64,000 bases of DNA from Leptasterias polaris (lineage: Eukaryota > Echinodermata > Asteroidea > Forcipulatida > Asteriidae): the NCBI GenBank assembly GCA_037783415.1, contig JAZGTN010000037.1, positions 3,968,001 through 4,032,000 of the forward strand. The letters are read 5' to 3'. The notes under the pieces are model-generated. The model ran no database searches. It was not told the DNA's origin and saw nothing but the letters and a program-made list of their open reading frames with translations. Shown here one piece after another: positions 24,485 through 36,332 of this stretch. Numbering within the stretch: the first letter of the stretch is position 1; every line of letters starts with the position of its first letter. Made by a program: the position numbers and the translations under genes.

Positions 24485-24715
24485 TATAACAGGTTCTTCG
24501 TTACATTAATGTTCGGATGCAGCAAACAGGACAAAGGATTTGACGATACAAAATACAATGATTACAAACGATTTATTATATCAGCTCACAGGAGCCATCT
24601 TGTCAACCACGTTTATTCAATCCCACAATGCAATTGACATTCATGGTGCGCCTAATGGGCAAATACCTCTAATAGTAAAGTATGAATACAATGTGTACCT
24701 GTAAAGCCCGTTACA
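24485..24715 (-). repeat. 5' LTR of the retroelement
   Basis: Uninterrupted LTR copy. It matches 19571-19693 joined to 23026-23173, with a few substitutions and small indels (for example AACAGGTTCTTCGTTAC against AACGGGTTCTTCGTTAC). Confidence 0.85.
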
Positions 24716-25629
24716 ACTTTAATACACCGAAATCGCCCAAATCATGTCTAACTAATCAAACCTTTAGTTGTTAAATATTTACTCCGATTCAAGGACCCCC
24801 TCCTCCCCCTGCAAAGTGCAAGAGAGACTTGAAAGCTTCCAACCAATATGATACCTCTCATCTCAAGACAGCGGGGAGATTCAGGTTGTGGATCGAGCAC
24901 AAGGGCACCGCAGAGGCAGATGTGAGGAGAGGTCAGCTCGCAGCAGAATAGAGGGCACGAAAACCATACACTCCACTCCAGGCTTTTTTGTAATTGTATG
25001 TCTGTACCGGAGTGGATTGGCCCTATTCATGGGGCTAATACAGTAGTATGTACCAAGTGTAGCCCCACTTGTGTAGCCAAGCTGAATCCTTGGCCACACG
25101 TCAGGGACCGCCCATTTTTTGTGAAGCTAAGCGGTAAAAAATTAAAAGCACACTCCCTAGCTATGGGCGACCGTAAGGGGACGATCGTGAAACTTTCTGA
25201 TTTTAATAATACTTGGTGTCACTTAAGTTTGTTAAGAACCATTCAACATTAAATTAAAACCAAAGCAAACTTGTTCTATATGTTAAAAAAGGAGATATAA
25301 TATGTTGTCATCTTTTAATTATTATTAAAAGATTGTCATGCCGCACGTGACCTTGGTCTCCACCATCAGCAAGCAAAATTGTTTTAATAAAACTATTTAT
25401 AAGTTAGATGGTACGAGTTCACTTGGGTACATGTACATGCTTGATGCTTGATAAATATACTCCTAAAAAGCTGACTGCTTGTCCAAGGAGTGGTAGAGGT
25501 GCTCGTGTTGTGCAGTTGTGAAGGTGCAGTGGTAGTTTGTGAGGTGCGAGTAAAAACATCCACATCATCTTAAAGCTGCTGATGGGTGGTGGTGGGACGC
25601 ATGTCTCTCACCGCCGGGAGGGCCACTGG
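24716..25629. other. Spacer between the LTR element and TMEM243
   Basis: No exon or repeat that I can support. The first, non-coding TMEM243 exon may be here or beyond the LTR element. Confidence 0.4.
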
Positions 25630-25785
25630 GTACAAGTTGATCCGGGTATGAGTTGACTTGGGTACTGTTTTTGGGGTATGAGGTGACTTGGGAATCACTT
25701 GATTTGGGTATGAGGTGACTTAGGAATCACTTGATTTGGGTATGAGGTGACTCAGGAATCACTTGATTTGGGTACGAGTTGACCT
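25630..25785 (+). repeat. Tandem repeat, about 32-bp unit
   Basis: GGGTATGAGGTGACTTGGGA and AATCACTTGATTT alternate for about four units, with small changes. Upstream of TMEM243. Confidence 0.75.
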
Positions 25786-25895
25786 TTTTTCATGGCGCCA
25801 ACGATGTTAAAATGATTGATTGTCTGTAAAAAGCTAAAAGTTAATTTTATATTTCCTAAAATCTTTTCTGATTTTTTTTGTTGTCCAACCCCACA

Positions 25896-26622
25896 GGCTT
25901 ATTCCAAGAGGAGTGGCTGATCTTCACATCATCTCCATCTGAGACTACACATTTGATAAATATTTTAGTGAAGTCTTGAAATCAGGGGTTGTAGCGAAAC
26001 AAGCAGTTGGTCAGGACAGCCGTTTTAAAATAGCTAGATCTGGTTTATGAAGAATGGACTGATGATACTGAAGGCTATACTGGATTGATCAAACCGATTA
26101 CAAGTCAATGAAAAGAAGAACTAGTTAACCAACTTGCATAAAACTGACTTAAACCGAATTGATTAAACGGATTTAACAAGTCGATGAAAAGGAGAACTAG
26201 TTAACCCGATTTGAACCAGATTGATTAAACGGATAACATGTCGCTGGAAAGGAGAACTAGTTAGTAAATCCCTTCAACCAATGGAGAGGTTAAACCAGAT
26301 TGGACAAGCAGTTATTATTTTGGAAGAAAAACAACTAGTTAACAAATTAAAACTTTCTTCGAATACAAAGACGTTGAACCTGAACGGACAGCAGTAACTA
26401 GTGTGTTACCCATTGAAAAAGTTATTAAAGTGAATTGGATTCAAGCAGTTAACAAGCTTTTTAAAGCAAACTAGTTACCAACAGACTTTGATGGGAAAGT
26501 TAGATCCAACTCAATAACAGTTTACTCTGTCGCTAAAAGGAGAGCTAGTTTAAAGAACTGATAATTGTGGAAATAGATGGAGAGGTCAAAACCGGTCATA
26601 AACAGGGCATTCTGAAAGCATC
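25896..26622 (+). other. TMEM243: Probable TMEM243 5' UTR exon part
   Basis: A strong acceptor (pyrimidine run, then CCCCACAG ending at 25895) precedes a stretch without GT-type interruption up to the ATG. It holds repeated units of about 60-70 bp (26085-26560) with GGAGAACTAGTTAACC-like cores. The exact 5' end is not determinable. Confidence 0.4.
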
Positions 26623-26682
26623 ATGAGTTACCAGGACGATGACAACATACAAACTCCACTCTTTGGAGAACGACAGACACAG
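26623..26682 (+). CDS. TMEM243: TMEM243 coding exon 1
   Basis: Residues 1-20, start ATGAGTTACCAG, contains TPLFGERQTQ; donor GTACGG. Confidence 0.9.
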
Positions 26683-29600
26683 GTACGGTTTCAAATATCA
26701 AATAATAGGCTTAACTCCCCAGAAATCCTTGAAAATATGCCCAATTGGTTGTAGTAAGGGGATTTGAATTGAACTGTTCTGTTCAGCTGACAAACTCGGA
26801 TTTGAATTATGGCGAACAAGATTGTTTCATAAATTTTTGGGGCCTTGTATCGTGAGGTTTGGCAAATGAATTCTTCAAAAGGTCTCTTCATACTGGAAAG
26901 CAGGAGAAAATCTGTGTTCATTTGTTTTAAGATATGTGCTACTCGACTGCCAGGGATGTGGGTTTGAATCCCACACAGGTAGTGTGTTTGTGGAATTAAC
27001 AAAATATATATACTTTTTTAGCAAGACTTGGGGGGGGGGGGGGGACACAGTACTATTCATCACAAATGAGTGTTGTGTTGGACACAAACCAAACTAATAT
27101 CCCCAGCGCAATTATTACAGTTTTCATTGTTTGCTTCAAAATGTTTTCTTCTTTTGTTTCAGGACAGAGTCATTAACCTTTCGTTGGGAATAATTACCGC
27201 AATTGCTGTAACTGTGAGTATTGTGTTCTTGACATTTATCCGGCACTGTTACACTAAGAATGACCTTGCCTTATTACTACTCATGTACTTTGGGCTAAAG
27301 GCTCCTCTGAAACGAACTCCTTCAAAATGCTAGGTCTGATTGTTGGCCAATTTGACTGGAAAATTCTGATTTAAATTTTAAATGGCTATTTTTATGGATG
27401 TTTTAGAAAGTTACAAGCTTTCATTTTAGGCAGTGCACCCCAAAATGTGCAGTGATTACGTAGTTAATGGAAAACTACGATTGAGTTATTTTTGTAATCC
27501 TGAAATTATCTCGCGTCCATCAGCCTTGAACATGTATTTGTATTACATTGTCTGTGGCATATATGCGAGAAACAAATTGTAATTTTTGTGTGTGAAAAAG
27601 TATCTTCTGTCAAAATTTGTTCAGAGAAAGAATTACCTTTAAAACAAATTCCACTAAAATTGGGTCATGCTACTTTAAGAGTTTGTTGCACTGGCAGTAT
27701 TATTGTCTTGCATTGTGTATAATGACACAAATAGTTAATCAAATTAACAATTTCTATGATTGCTCAACAATTCACTCCTGAAGTTTTAGTAGCCCAGATT
27801 TTAAACATGTATTGTCATAACATGTATTTTTGTGATGCATTAACTAGGTTAACAGTCAAATGCAGGAAGTTACATTCATCTGCTCCAAAATAAATTAACA
27901 CATTTCTAATTTTTTTTATTAACTTCTGAAAGATGAGCATTTGAAACAAGTAGGTTGCACAGTTTTTAGTAGTCCACAGGGCAAGTTTAGAAGTAGCATT
28001 TACTAGCCTAGAGCAGTTTTTACTTAAAGGCACTGAACACGTTTTGTAATTGTCAAAGACCAGTATTCTCACTTGGTGTATCCCAACATATGCATAAAAT
28101 AACGAGCCTGTGAAAATTTGGGCTCAATTGGTCATTGAAGTTGCAAGAAAATGATGAAAGAAAAAACACCCTTGTTGTACAAATTAGTATGCTTTCAGAT
28201 AGGAATAAAAGGCTTCTGGCCAGAAGTCTTTTATTATTTGAGTGAGAAATTACCTCTTTCTCAAAAACTACGTTACTTCAGAGGGAGTCATTTCTCACAA
28301 TGTTTTATACTATCAACAGCTCTCCGTTGCTCGTTACCAAGTAAGTTTTTATGCTAATATATATTTTGAGTAATTACCAAACGTGTACAGTGCCTTTAAT
28401 GTACGCCAGGCTAGTGTTAAGGGTGAGCCCCGATTCTACCCGTATGAGTAACTTCAGTCATGAAATATGGTCCCATCTCTTTAACCAATCTGCCCAAACG
28501 ATTCACAGATTTTGCATTTACATTAAGGGAATGTTTACATTGAAATAACTGGTCGACATGCCGCTCAAGAAAATTGTATGATGACATACAGTCATTGACT
28601 TCAGTTATCCCTCCCTGTACTTAAAAAACTGCAAACAAACTTCTGATTATGTTTATATTTTGTTGGCAGGTAACATTTGTTAGCTCATTTATATTTCCAA
28701 AATGGCCGCCCTCCACTGTGAACATCATCTTTGCATTTGTTATCGTCTTGGTTTGCATCGGAAATTTATTATTGGTAAGTTTGTTTCTGAATATTTTTTA
28801 AAGAAAGTCAGAAATTTTGGGAGAATAAATTGTATAATTTGACGTTGTAGAAACATAATGGAGTCAAACTATGGTAATATATGTTTCTCAGAGGGACTAA
28901 CCTCCCAGAGTGGAAATAAAGTATTGATTGATTGATTGAAGACAAGGGCTTGTATTTAACACTGAACTGCAGGCCTGAGGCCAGTAAACTCATGACCAGA
29001 CAAGTCCGGCAGTCTTGTGTTTTTCAATTAAATTATAACCTCAATCTGTGTATTCGCATCTCATAAAATACCTTTCAATTCTACTCTATGTAGTACACTT
29101 AACCCATAGAGGCAATTGAGATAAATCTCCTATAACATGCCTTGGTGCTTGTTTTTATAAACAGGCATGAGAATCTTCCGGATTTCCGGATTTTTCACTT
29201 CAAATTATGTGGTCTCCGAGTTCAGTGTGAATTTGATATAAAATTCAGGGGGTAGGGTGTGGGTGTATACATATAAATTTCACTAATCTCTGTAATACGA
29301 TCAGAAACTGTAAGTAAATTTTACCTTTACACCGTTCGAAAATAAATTGTGTCCATGTGCGTCGCGTATTGTATGCAGCTAGATCTATTGATATGTGTAG
29401 ACTTTCCTCATTCCCCACTTCATTCGCGGTACGGTTTGACCGTAATACATGTACATGTAATTTTACTGTTGCAAAGGAACACGTGTGGAGACATTGAAAA
29501 GTCTACTGACAACAGCGCACGGTGTTTGTGTGGATGCCCGCGAATCGTTGGACTTTTTTACCAGTCGTCATCTATGGAACGCCAAAGACGCAAATAATCC

Positions 29601-32600
29601 GACCAACACATCGATCGGACTTTTCCATCGATCGATCGGACTTTTCCATCGATCGATCGGACTTTTCCATCGATCGACCGGTCTTTTCCATCGATCGATC
29701 GATGAAAAAAGAGCGGTCGAAAAAGAGCGGTCGAAAAAGAGCGGTCGAAAAAGAGCGATTTAAAAAGAGCGATCGGTTGAAAAAGAGCGATAGGTTGAAA
29801 GCACCGGTCGATCGGTTGAAAAGAGCGATTGAAAGACCGATGTGCCTACATCGATGCGTACACCTCACACACGGGGTGCGTAGACCTGTGTGTGCGCCTC
29901 ACGTAGACCTGTGTGTGTGCGGTGGGCTGACAGCATTCCTTTCACTCCCACATAGGACACAACTCAACCGATCAGACGTAAGATAAATATTCATGAGGTA
30001 AAATATTTTATTCGCCACGTGGATAGGTTGTACAATGTACATGTACACGAGGCAGCATGGGGTGGGGGGGGGGGTCTTCATTGATTCGGTGTGCACCAAG
30101 CCTACATGTACTTCACTATAGAAACAGCGAAGTTGACATTGCATTTTCTCCCTCGCTTGTTGTCTGTGGACTTGTTGATGTTCAAATTGACCGCAAGCTC
30201 AAGGTAGCCTTTCATGATCTACCTGGTACACTCTGGTGTAGCGACCACGAGCTGCCATTTCAAGAAATATGCGGGTAAAACTGTAGCGAATGCTCGTCTT
30301 CGAAGTACATCGGCAAATAAGTGAACCGTATATTTATGCCTTTAAAGGGTCTGTATACGTTTGATAATGACTCTGAAAATTAATGGCAACAAAAACTTGT
30401 AAAAGTAGTGCAATCTCTTACTTCTTTCTTCCAAAACATTTATAGAAGAAAAACAAAGAAAACTAGATTTTATCTTTACACAACTGATCTGAAAAGTAGC
30501 CATATTTTTCAAATTTTTTAAATTGAAGTGGTTTATAAAGATCTAGTTGCATGTTATAACGTTGATTGCATGCACTTATTGTGTTTATCACACATTCAAG
30601 CATAATTACCAACAAAATTATACATATGGCTTTGTATTCGTACATTTAAAAGGAAATATTTTGTATTGTTTAAGTGTACATAATAATCACATTGTTTGAT
30701 TGATGATTACAAGGGATATTAAACAAACAAACATACGCCTAAACCATTGCGGTTTATACAGATGTTGATTACACCAACTGTCATCACTGCATTAAGAGGT
30801 ATCGAAATAAATGGAGTCATATAATTTAAGAAATAATTTAAGAAATAAAAGGAAGTCATAACCGCCATCTTGGTACTGTCTTCGACGAAGCGTCCTTTGT
30901 CTTCTCTCTCAATCCCTGCCGGGTCTACTCTCCGCATGCTTTGGCGTACGCTGTCTCTTCGGACTCGAAGACCCATTGATTCAAGACGCGTTTAAAATGC
31001 CGAAGGTCATGTCGGTCTTAAATGGTTCGTAACTGCTGTCATGAACCAGTGGCAGTTCCAAAACATTGCCGCAAGTTTTGCCTCGAGGATGATTTTGTTT
31101 TATCTTTGGCGAACTCGATGGATGGAACCGGCTGAAACCCAATAGCCGGTTCGTTCTGGAGGCCAGTTGCAAAAATCAAAATATCGGCATTGTGGCTAGG
31201 TCCGAGCCGTTTCTTCTTTTGAAGATGAAATAAATTGTATACCTTCAAAACTGTACATCGCTTGAACAATATTTTACCACGTGCCTGTTTCTAGATACAT
31301 TTTTATTTGGGAGTTCATCCATTAGTTCATTGAACAGACCGACAAAATATCATTATTATCATTGTCTACTCTTCCCTCTACTAGTTATGTTCGAGATGAA
31401 TAAAATCATGATGCCGTGGCATTTTGAAATTTTTGCGATTATTTTGTTATAAAATCAAAACTGTAAATCACTCCAACAAAATTTCTCCCCTCTCTATGAG
31501 GTTAAAGAGTCTGTATGACTCTGAAAAATAATGGCAATAACAAATTACTTGGTAAGAAGTGCAGCAGCTTTGAATTGTATAATGCATTTTGAGAATAAAC
31601 TTAACACTTCGAAGTACTATTTCTACCTCCATGTACTACGGTTCTGGAAAAATATATCCATTTTAGCCCCCAAAATTTGAATCTGAGAAACGTTACGTTC
31701 TCCCCAGACTTTGTATTCCTATAGAGAATCCTGCATGGAAATATATTCGCTCCGGTTTTCGGTGATATCTCAGAAAATCTGGGGGAAAAAAACACATGTT
31801 AGTTTAATTGTATATACATTTATATAGGATTAACACAATCAGTAGGCTCCACTCCAAACGTATACAGCACCTTTAAATGAACTACATGTAATGCTGCCTC
31901 GTGTACATGTACATTGTACAACCTATGCACGATGCCACGTGGCGAATAAAATATTTTACCTCATGAATATTTATCTTACGTCTGATCGGTTGAGTTGTGT
32001 CCTATGTGGGAGTGAAAGGAATGCTGTCAGCCCGCCGCACACACACAGGTCTACGTGAGGCGCACACACAGGTCTACGTACCCCGTGTGTGAGGTGTACG
32101 CATCGATGTAGGCACATCGGTCTTTCAATCGCTCTTTTCAACCGACCGATCGCACTTTTCAACCGATCGGTGTTTTCAACCGATCGACCGGTGCTTTCAA
32201 CCGATCGCTCTTTTTCAACCGATGGCTCTTTTTAAATCGCTCTTTTTCGACCGCTCTTTTTTGACCGCTCTTTTTTCATCGATCGATCGGTTGAAAGCAC
32301 CGATCGATCGGTTGGCAGCATCGATCGATCGATGGAAAAGACCGGTCGATCGATGGAAAGTCCGATCGATCGATGGAAAAGTCCGATCGATGTGTTGGTC
32401 GGATTATTTGCGTCTTTGGCGTTCCATAGTCATCACACACGTTCATAGGCAAAAGCGCCAGTTCTTCGATTCGTTTAATGTGTTTTACGGCTGGAGATAT
32501 TTTTACGCATTGAACTATGACCTGGAAGAAACTTCGAGACAATGCATGCAAGTCATACACGTTTGAGTTGACGTCTCACATTTATTTTTCAAAAATGCTG

Positions 32601-33940
32601 CGGTTTGTAAACTGTCAGGATAATCTTGGAGATACAAAAAGGTGTTTGAAGAACAATTTTCAATGTCCAAAAGGGGGCACACTTAACCCAATGATTCACT
32701 AACACAGGTAAAGACCCCAAATTTACGAACATTACTGCTCCGTTCATTCATATTTTCGTGGATTTATATTTCGGAAGATCATTGTATTTTTTTTGCTTTT
32801 TTAGACAACATACGTCTGATTTAATCTTTTGTAAAAGTATTTTCCTCCTATTAAAAGATAACTCGTCCCCGGTCCCATCTATGGTCCCATATAATGCACA
32901 TATCAATTGTAATCCCGGCCCTGGGGGACCCGGGACTAGCGGGGACTTGGCCAGGGATGTAAAAATGCCTTGGCGTCATAGTCCCTGCCATGCCCCGCTA
33001 CTGCCCGGCCGGGGCGGGGCACTTGTTTTTGTACATCCCCCGCATGATCCCGGCCCAGGCATGCGGGGCATTTATAACAACCCCGCACGATCCCGGCCCC
33101 GGCATGCGGGGCATTTATAACAACCCCCGCACGATCCCGGCCCCGACCGCCATGCAGGGCATTTGTCACACACTCCACGATCCGCTATTGTCCCGGTAGG
33201 GCGGGGAAACAAATGGTACAACCTCGGCAAAGTCCCCGCTATTTTCCCGGTAGGGCGGGGAAACAAATTGTACAACCTCGCCAAAGACCCCGCTATTGTC
33301 CCGGTAGGGCGGGAAACAATTTGTAAAACCTCGGCAAAGACCCCACTATTGTCCCGGCTAGCGGGGCACAGTTCTTTGCACATCCCCGTCTATGTCCCGG
33401 CTACCTCTGCCAAAGTCCCGGGTCCCCCAGGGCCGGGACTACAATTGATACGTGCATAACGCCCGAGGGGTTCACCGACTGCGGCGCTGACGCCCGAGTA
33501 AAGTTGCCCAATTTCCGGACATGCATTTTTAGTGTTAGATTTTTCCGGATTTTTTTTCATCGCCTATTCTCATGCCTGTATAAAAACAGTTAAATTTATG
33601 TGTGTGAGGAATTTGTTTTCTTCTCATTTTGATTCTGGTCTTGTCAAAACAATAGACCCTAAACGTTAAGGTTTTTCAACGGAGGAGCCCTTAAAAAATT
33701 AAAATGGCCTTTGTCCGCTCTGGGAGATGAAATTCCTGGCCAGCATATCCATGATTCTAATTTTGAAAAGAAATTTCCCATTTTTTTTTATAGATATACT
33801 GGTATCGTGAAGGGGATATAGCTCCGAAATTCAGAGGTTTGATTTACTACAACGCTGCTACAATCCTGTGTCTTTGCATCTGTGCAAATCTCTACATTCA
33901 TCAAGTGGAAAAGTCAATGGTTTTTGCCACACAATCCTAA
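26623..33940 (+). CDS. TMEM243: Transmembrane protein 243 (four coding exons, complete)
   Basis: Exons 26623-26682, 27163-27213, 28670-28774 and 33794-33940 join in phase 0 to 120 residues; the human protein has about 118. Matching landmarks are PLFGE near residues 12-16, DRVINLSLG (21-29), the first membrane helix ITAIAVTVTFVSSFIFP, then PPSTVNIIFAFVIVLVC, IYWYREGDIAPKFRGLIYY and CICANLYIH near the C-terminus. The family has three to four membrane helices and no established biochemical role; the human gene was described in connection with MDR1-related transcripts. Intron 3 is 5 kb because of inserted elements. AATAAA signals at 35722 and 35756 are possible poly(A) sites. The family assignment is firm; the function is unknown. 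Confidence 0.95.
27163..27213 (+). CDS. TMEM243: TMEM243 coding exon 2
   Basis: Residues 21-37, acceptor TTTGTTTCAG, donor GTGAGT; DRVINLSLGIITAIAVT. Confidence 0.95.
28024..28399. mobile_element. Short element with TTAA flanks in TMEM243 intron 2
   Basis: TTAA followed by AGGCACTGAACACG at the left and CGTGTACAGTGCC then TTAA at the right. Non-coding, about 370 bp. TTAA target sites fit piggyBac- or Kolobok-type mobilisation. Related pieces are at 4850-5010 and 13600-13745. Confidence 0.75.
28670..28774 (+). CDS. TMEM243: TMEM243 coding exon 3
   Basis: Residues 38-72, acceptor TTGGCAG, donor GTAAGT; FPKWPPSTVNIIFAF is the conserved loop and second helix. Confidence 0.95.
30342..31876. mobile_element. 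TTAA-flanked insert in the loop of the long inverted repeat
   Basis: Ends TTAAAGGGTCTGTATACGTT and AACGTATACAGCACCTTTAA, with TTAA on both sides. The start text repeats near 31503, so an internal or second copy may be present. It contains the possible gene scrap at 30860-31220. Confidence 0.6.
30860..31220 (-). pseudogene. Possible oxidoreductase-like gene fragment
   Basis: One minus-strand frame reads NADILIFATGLQNEPAIGFQ and another, downstream, LELPLVHDSSYEPFKTDMTF before a stop. The DILIFATG run recalls the D-x-hydrophobic-ATG motif of flavin monooxygenases. The frame change and stops mean a broken copy at best. Low certainty. Confidence 0.2.
32895..33456. mobile_element. GC-rich fold-back element with internal tandem units
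   Basis: The terminal arms contain TATCAATTGTAATCCCGGCC and GGCCGGGACTACAATTGATA with CTGGGGGACCCGGGAC. Inside are three units of about 43 bp (CCCGGCATGCGGGGCATTT) and three to four of about 55 bp (TCCCGGTAGGGCGGGGAAAC). Base composition contrasts sharply with the AT-rich surroundings. Confidence 0.8.
33794..33940 (+). CDS. TMEM243: TMEM243 coding exon 4
   Basis: Residues 73-120 and stop TAA; IYWYREGDIAPKFRGLIYYN is the family signature. Confidence 0.96.
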   Translation: MYWYREGDIAPKFRGLIYYNAATILCLCICANLYIHQVEKSMVFATQS

Positions 33941-34074
33941 CAGAAGGTTTGTGCAAATTAGAAACCCCAAATTAGCATCATAGTGTCAAAGTTGAAAAGG
34001 TCACTTTTCAAATTGTGTATTAGTTTTATTCTTTGTTGGTATCCAATGAAGTTTAAAATGTTTTACTTAATCAC

Positions 34075-34625
34075 GTACTGTCGGACCATTCCATATCATC
34101 AACTGTGGTTTTGAATCATAGACAAACTATGCTAGCCTGCAGTATTTAATTTCATTTTTCTGGTTGGAAAGCCAAGGACTCTCAGAAAAGCGAACTTAAT
34201 CACTGTACTAGTCAAGAACCCCCTTGGAGAGAAGAAAAGGAAGGAAGTTTGAGTTTTAGATGATATCTGTGGGGAATCATGTTTCTAAATTGTACGTGGT
34301 CAACCCTCCTACTGTCTGACCATTCAATGCATACACTGTGGTTTTGAGTGACAAAAAAACTATGCTAGCATGCAATATGATAAATACATCTACACAGCAC
34401 ACAGTCAACCCTTCTTCTGTCTGACCATTCGATATCATCCCCTGAGGGTTTGAATGGTAGATGCACATACATGCTAACTCGCAATTTACTGTAATGTGAT
34501 GAATGAATCTACACTGTACATGGTCAACCCTCCTACTGTCTGACCATTCAATCTCATCCACATGTGTTTTTTTTGGGGTTATAGCAACAGGCCAACTTTC
34601 TGCATGTTTTATGGTGTATGCATTA
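34075..34625 (+). repeat. Diverged tandem repeat downstream of TMEM243, unit about 105-115 bp
   Basis: GTCAACCCTCCTACTGTCTGACCATTC-like text recurs at about 34300, 34403 and 34522, with a weaker unit at 34080. It lies in the likely 3' UTR. Confidence 0.7.
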
Positions 34626-34757
34626 CACATTACAATTCTGCCACCTTACAGTTGAATGGTGCTGAGTGGTTGGACAGCCATGATGAGGCAAATGTTATGA
34701 GAGAAAAAAAGTTATCGTAATGTTAAGGAGACTTTGGTAAAGTGAAGTTTGTGACCT

Positions 34758-35370
34758 GGGCCCAATTTCATAGAGCTGCTCAACTGTCGATTTTGTGCTT
34801 AGGGTACAAGTTTCTATTTCATAGCAATGCTAACTGTATGCACATGAAAAGGCATGCTACACTTCCGGTGCTTACTGTTTGAAAATGAATGACAAAACAG
34901 TGCAAAGCTGGCTGCCTAATTTTCTGGCTAACCTGTGAAATACGTTTATGCTTAAGCAAGTTTTTCTGCTGCAGTTAGCACGAAAATTTGCTGACCGTTA
35001 AGCTGCGTTATGACATTTGGCTGCTGATAGAATGCTCAGCTTAGCCATGCAAGTAGAACCCATGGAAGTGAAGAGCTCAACCGCAGCATTCTCATGTCCC
35101 TTTTGTCAGTGAAGGAATGGATGACTAAAGGCTAAATTTGCTAGATCTACCAATGAAATAGAGTTTACAGTGAAATTATGTCACACTTGCCTACAGAGCC
35201 CAATTTCATAGAGCCCCTTAAGCAGAAAATAGTGCTTACAAGTTTTCTGCTCAGCAAAACGAAGCAGAATACCGGTCACATATTGTACATGTGACATGCT
35301 ATTTGGGCTGGTAACCTTGTTTTGCTTAGCTACTTTTTGTGCTTTTAAGCAGCTCGCTCTTTGAAATTGG
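34758..35370 (+). repeat. Two GGGCCCAATTTCAT-type elements in a row
   Basis: First copy from GGGCCCAATTTCATAGAGCT (34758) to about 35025; second from GCCCAATTTCATAGAGCCCC (35198) to TTTGAAATTGGGC (35370). Non-coding. Confidence 0.65.
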
Positions 35371-36332
35371 GCTTAATAGAAATTGATCAAAGACAAGTGC
35401 AAATACAACATGATGTTAGATCTTAAAGGTCAAGCACTTCCACTATTTTCTAAATTGCTGAGGAAACAGAATTGCTAAGCACTGAAAAGTCCTGCTTAGC
35501 AGGAATGGGACACCGGTCAAAATATCATCTAATGTAAATTGCTCAAGACTGGTTCCCAAATATGTTTATGCTTTGGAAGTAAAAAGTAATACGCATAATT
35601 TTCGGCCTAACAGCATCATCAAATTTAGCCCTGACCAAGTTCATTTAACTGATAAGCAAAATGCTTAATAGAAATTGGTAATGAGCCAAATATTCCATGA
35701 TGCATGACATAAATTATTACAAATAAAGTTTACTTTTAAGTTTATTTTTTCAATCAATAAAGCATACCTTGCCTAAGAAAACAAATGCTTTTGAAAACGT
35801 CCGGAAATATTGGGATTTTTTTGTTCATCAAAATATGTTTGAAATTTAGAGGTCCAATTGTACTTATGTCAATATGACTTGATAGTCAGCCTGTATTTGA
35901 TTTAAAAAAAAAAACTTTTCACAGGATTTACTGTAATTAGAAAAGTTGCTCCCAAGAGATTAAGCTACCCTACCTCTTTTCCAACTGGATATGCCATTCG
36001 ATAATTAAACAAGTTATAATCTGTGTTTCACAAGCTACATTTCTCAAAACAATACTGATGGTATGTTTATTAATACTATAATTTAAATAATACTTGTATG
36101 ATAAACGGTAAAACCAAATAATTTTAATATATTGTTAAATTGTGCACAAAGATACCTATCTTTAATTTTGTTTTTTCAAAAGACACTTTAAGTACAAGTA
36201 CTATGTGATTGTTTTATTATTTGATTTGAGTGTAAGCTATTGTATGTTACAATAACAAAGATAGGCACGCTCAAATTTGCTTTGAATGTTAGTTTTTATT
36301 TGAAAAAGCTATACAGGGGGTGAAAAGCTTTA

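Larger units (their letters stand above)
19571..24715 (-). mobile_element. LTR retroelement without visible genes, split by a nested transposon
   Basis: The 5' LTR (minus strand) is 24715 to about 24485, starting TGTAACGGGC and ending near GTTATA. The 3' LTR is 23173-23026 plus 19693-19571, interrupted by a DNA transposon. Next to the 5' LTR, TGGCGTAGTCGGCAGGAT (24483 leftwards) is complementary to the 3' end of eukaryotic tRNA-Ser, a typical primer site. Next to the 3' LTR is the polypurine tract AGTAGGGGGGAG (23184-23173). Flanks share ACTT (19567-19570 and 24716-24719). The 1.3-kb interior has no gag or pol reading, so it looks non-autonomous (TRIM/LARD-like). Confidence 0.85.
29573..32428. 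repeat. Long inverted repeat, arms about 490-540 bp
   Basis: Left arm 29573-30059 (from CTATGGAACGCCAAAGACGC to CGAGGCAGCAT) returns in reverse at 31891-32428. Both arms include GATCGATCGGACTTTTCCAT-type tandem units and AAAGAGCGGTCG units whose numbers differ, so the arms have diverged by slippage. ORFs across it (up to 154 codons) are repeat by-products. Confidence 0.85.
29162..33578. mobile_element. 4.4-kb CAG...CTG element in TMEM243 intron 3
   Basis: Left end CAGGCATGAGAATCTTCCGG at 29162, right end ATTCTCATGCCTG at 33578. TATAAA flanks both ends (29156-29161, 33579-33584). It encloses a long inverted repeat (29573-32428), a TTAA insert and a GC-rich fold-back. The CAG end with a six-base duplication suggests the hAT group, but no transposase is visible. 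Confidence 0.65.

Noticed and set aside
29522..29986. 154-codon plus-strand frame with SDFSIDR repeats
   Set aside because: Lies in an arm of the long inverted repeat; the tandem units avoid stops by chance and the mirror arm gives an equivalent frame.
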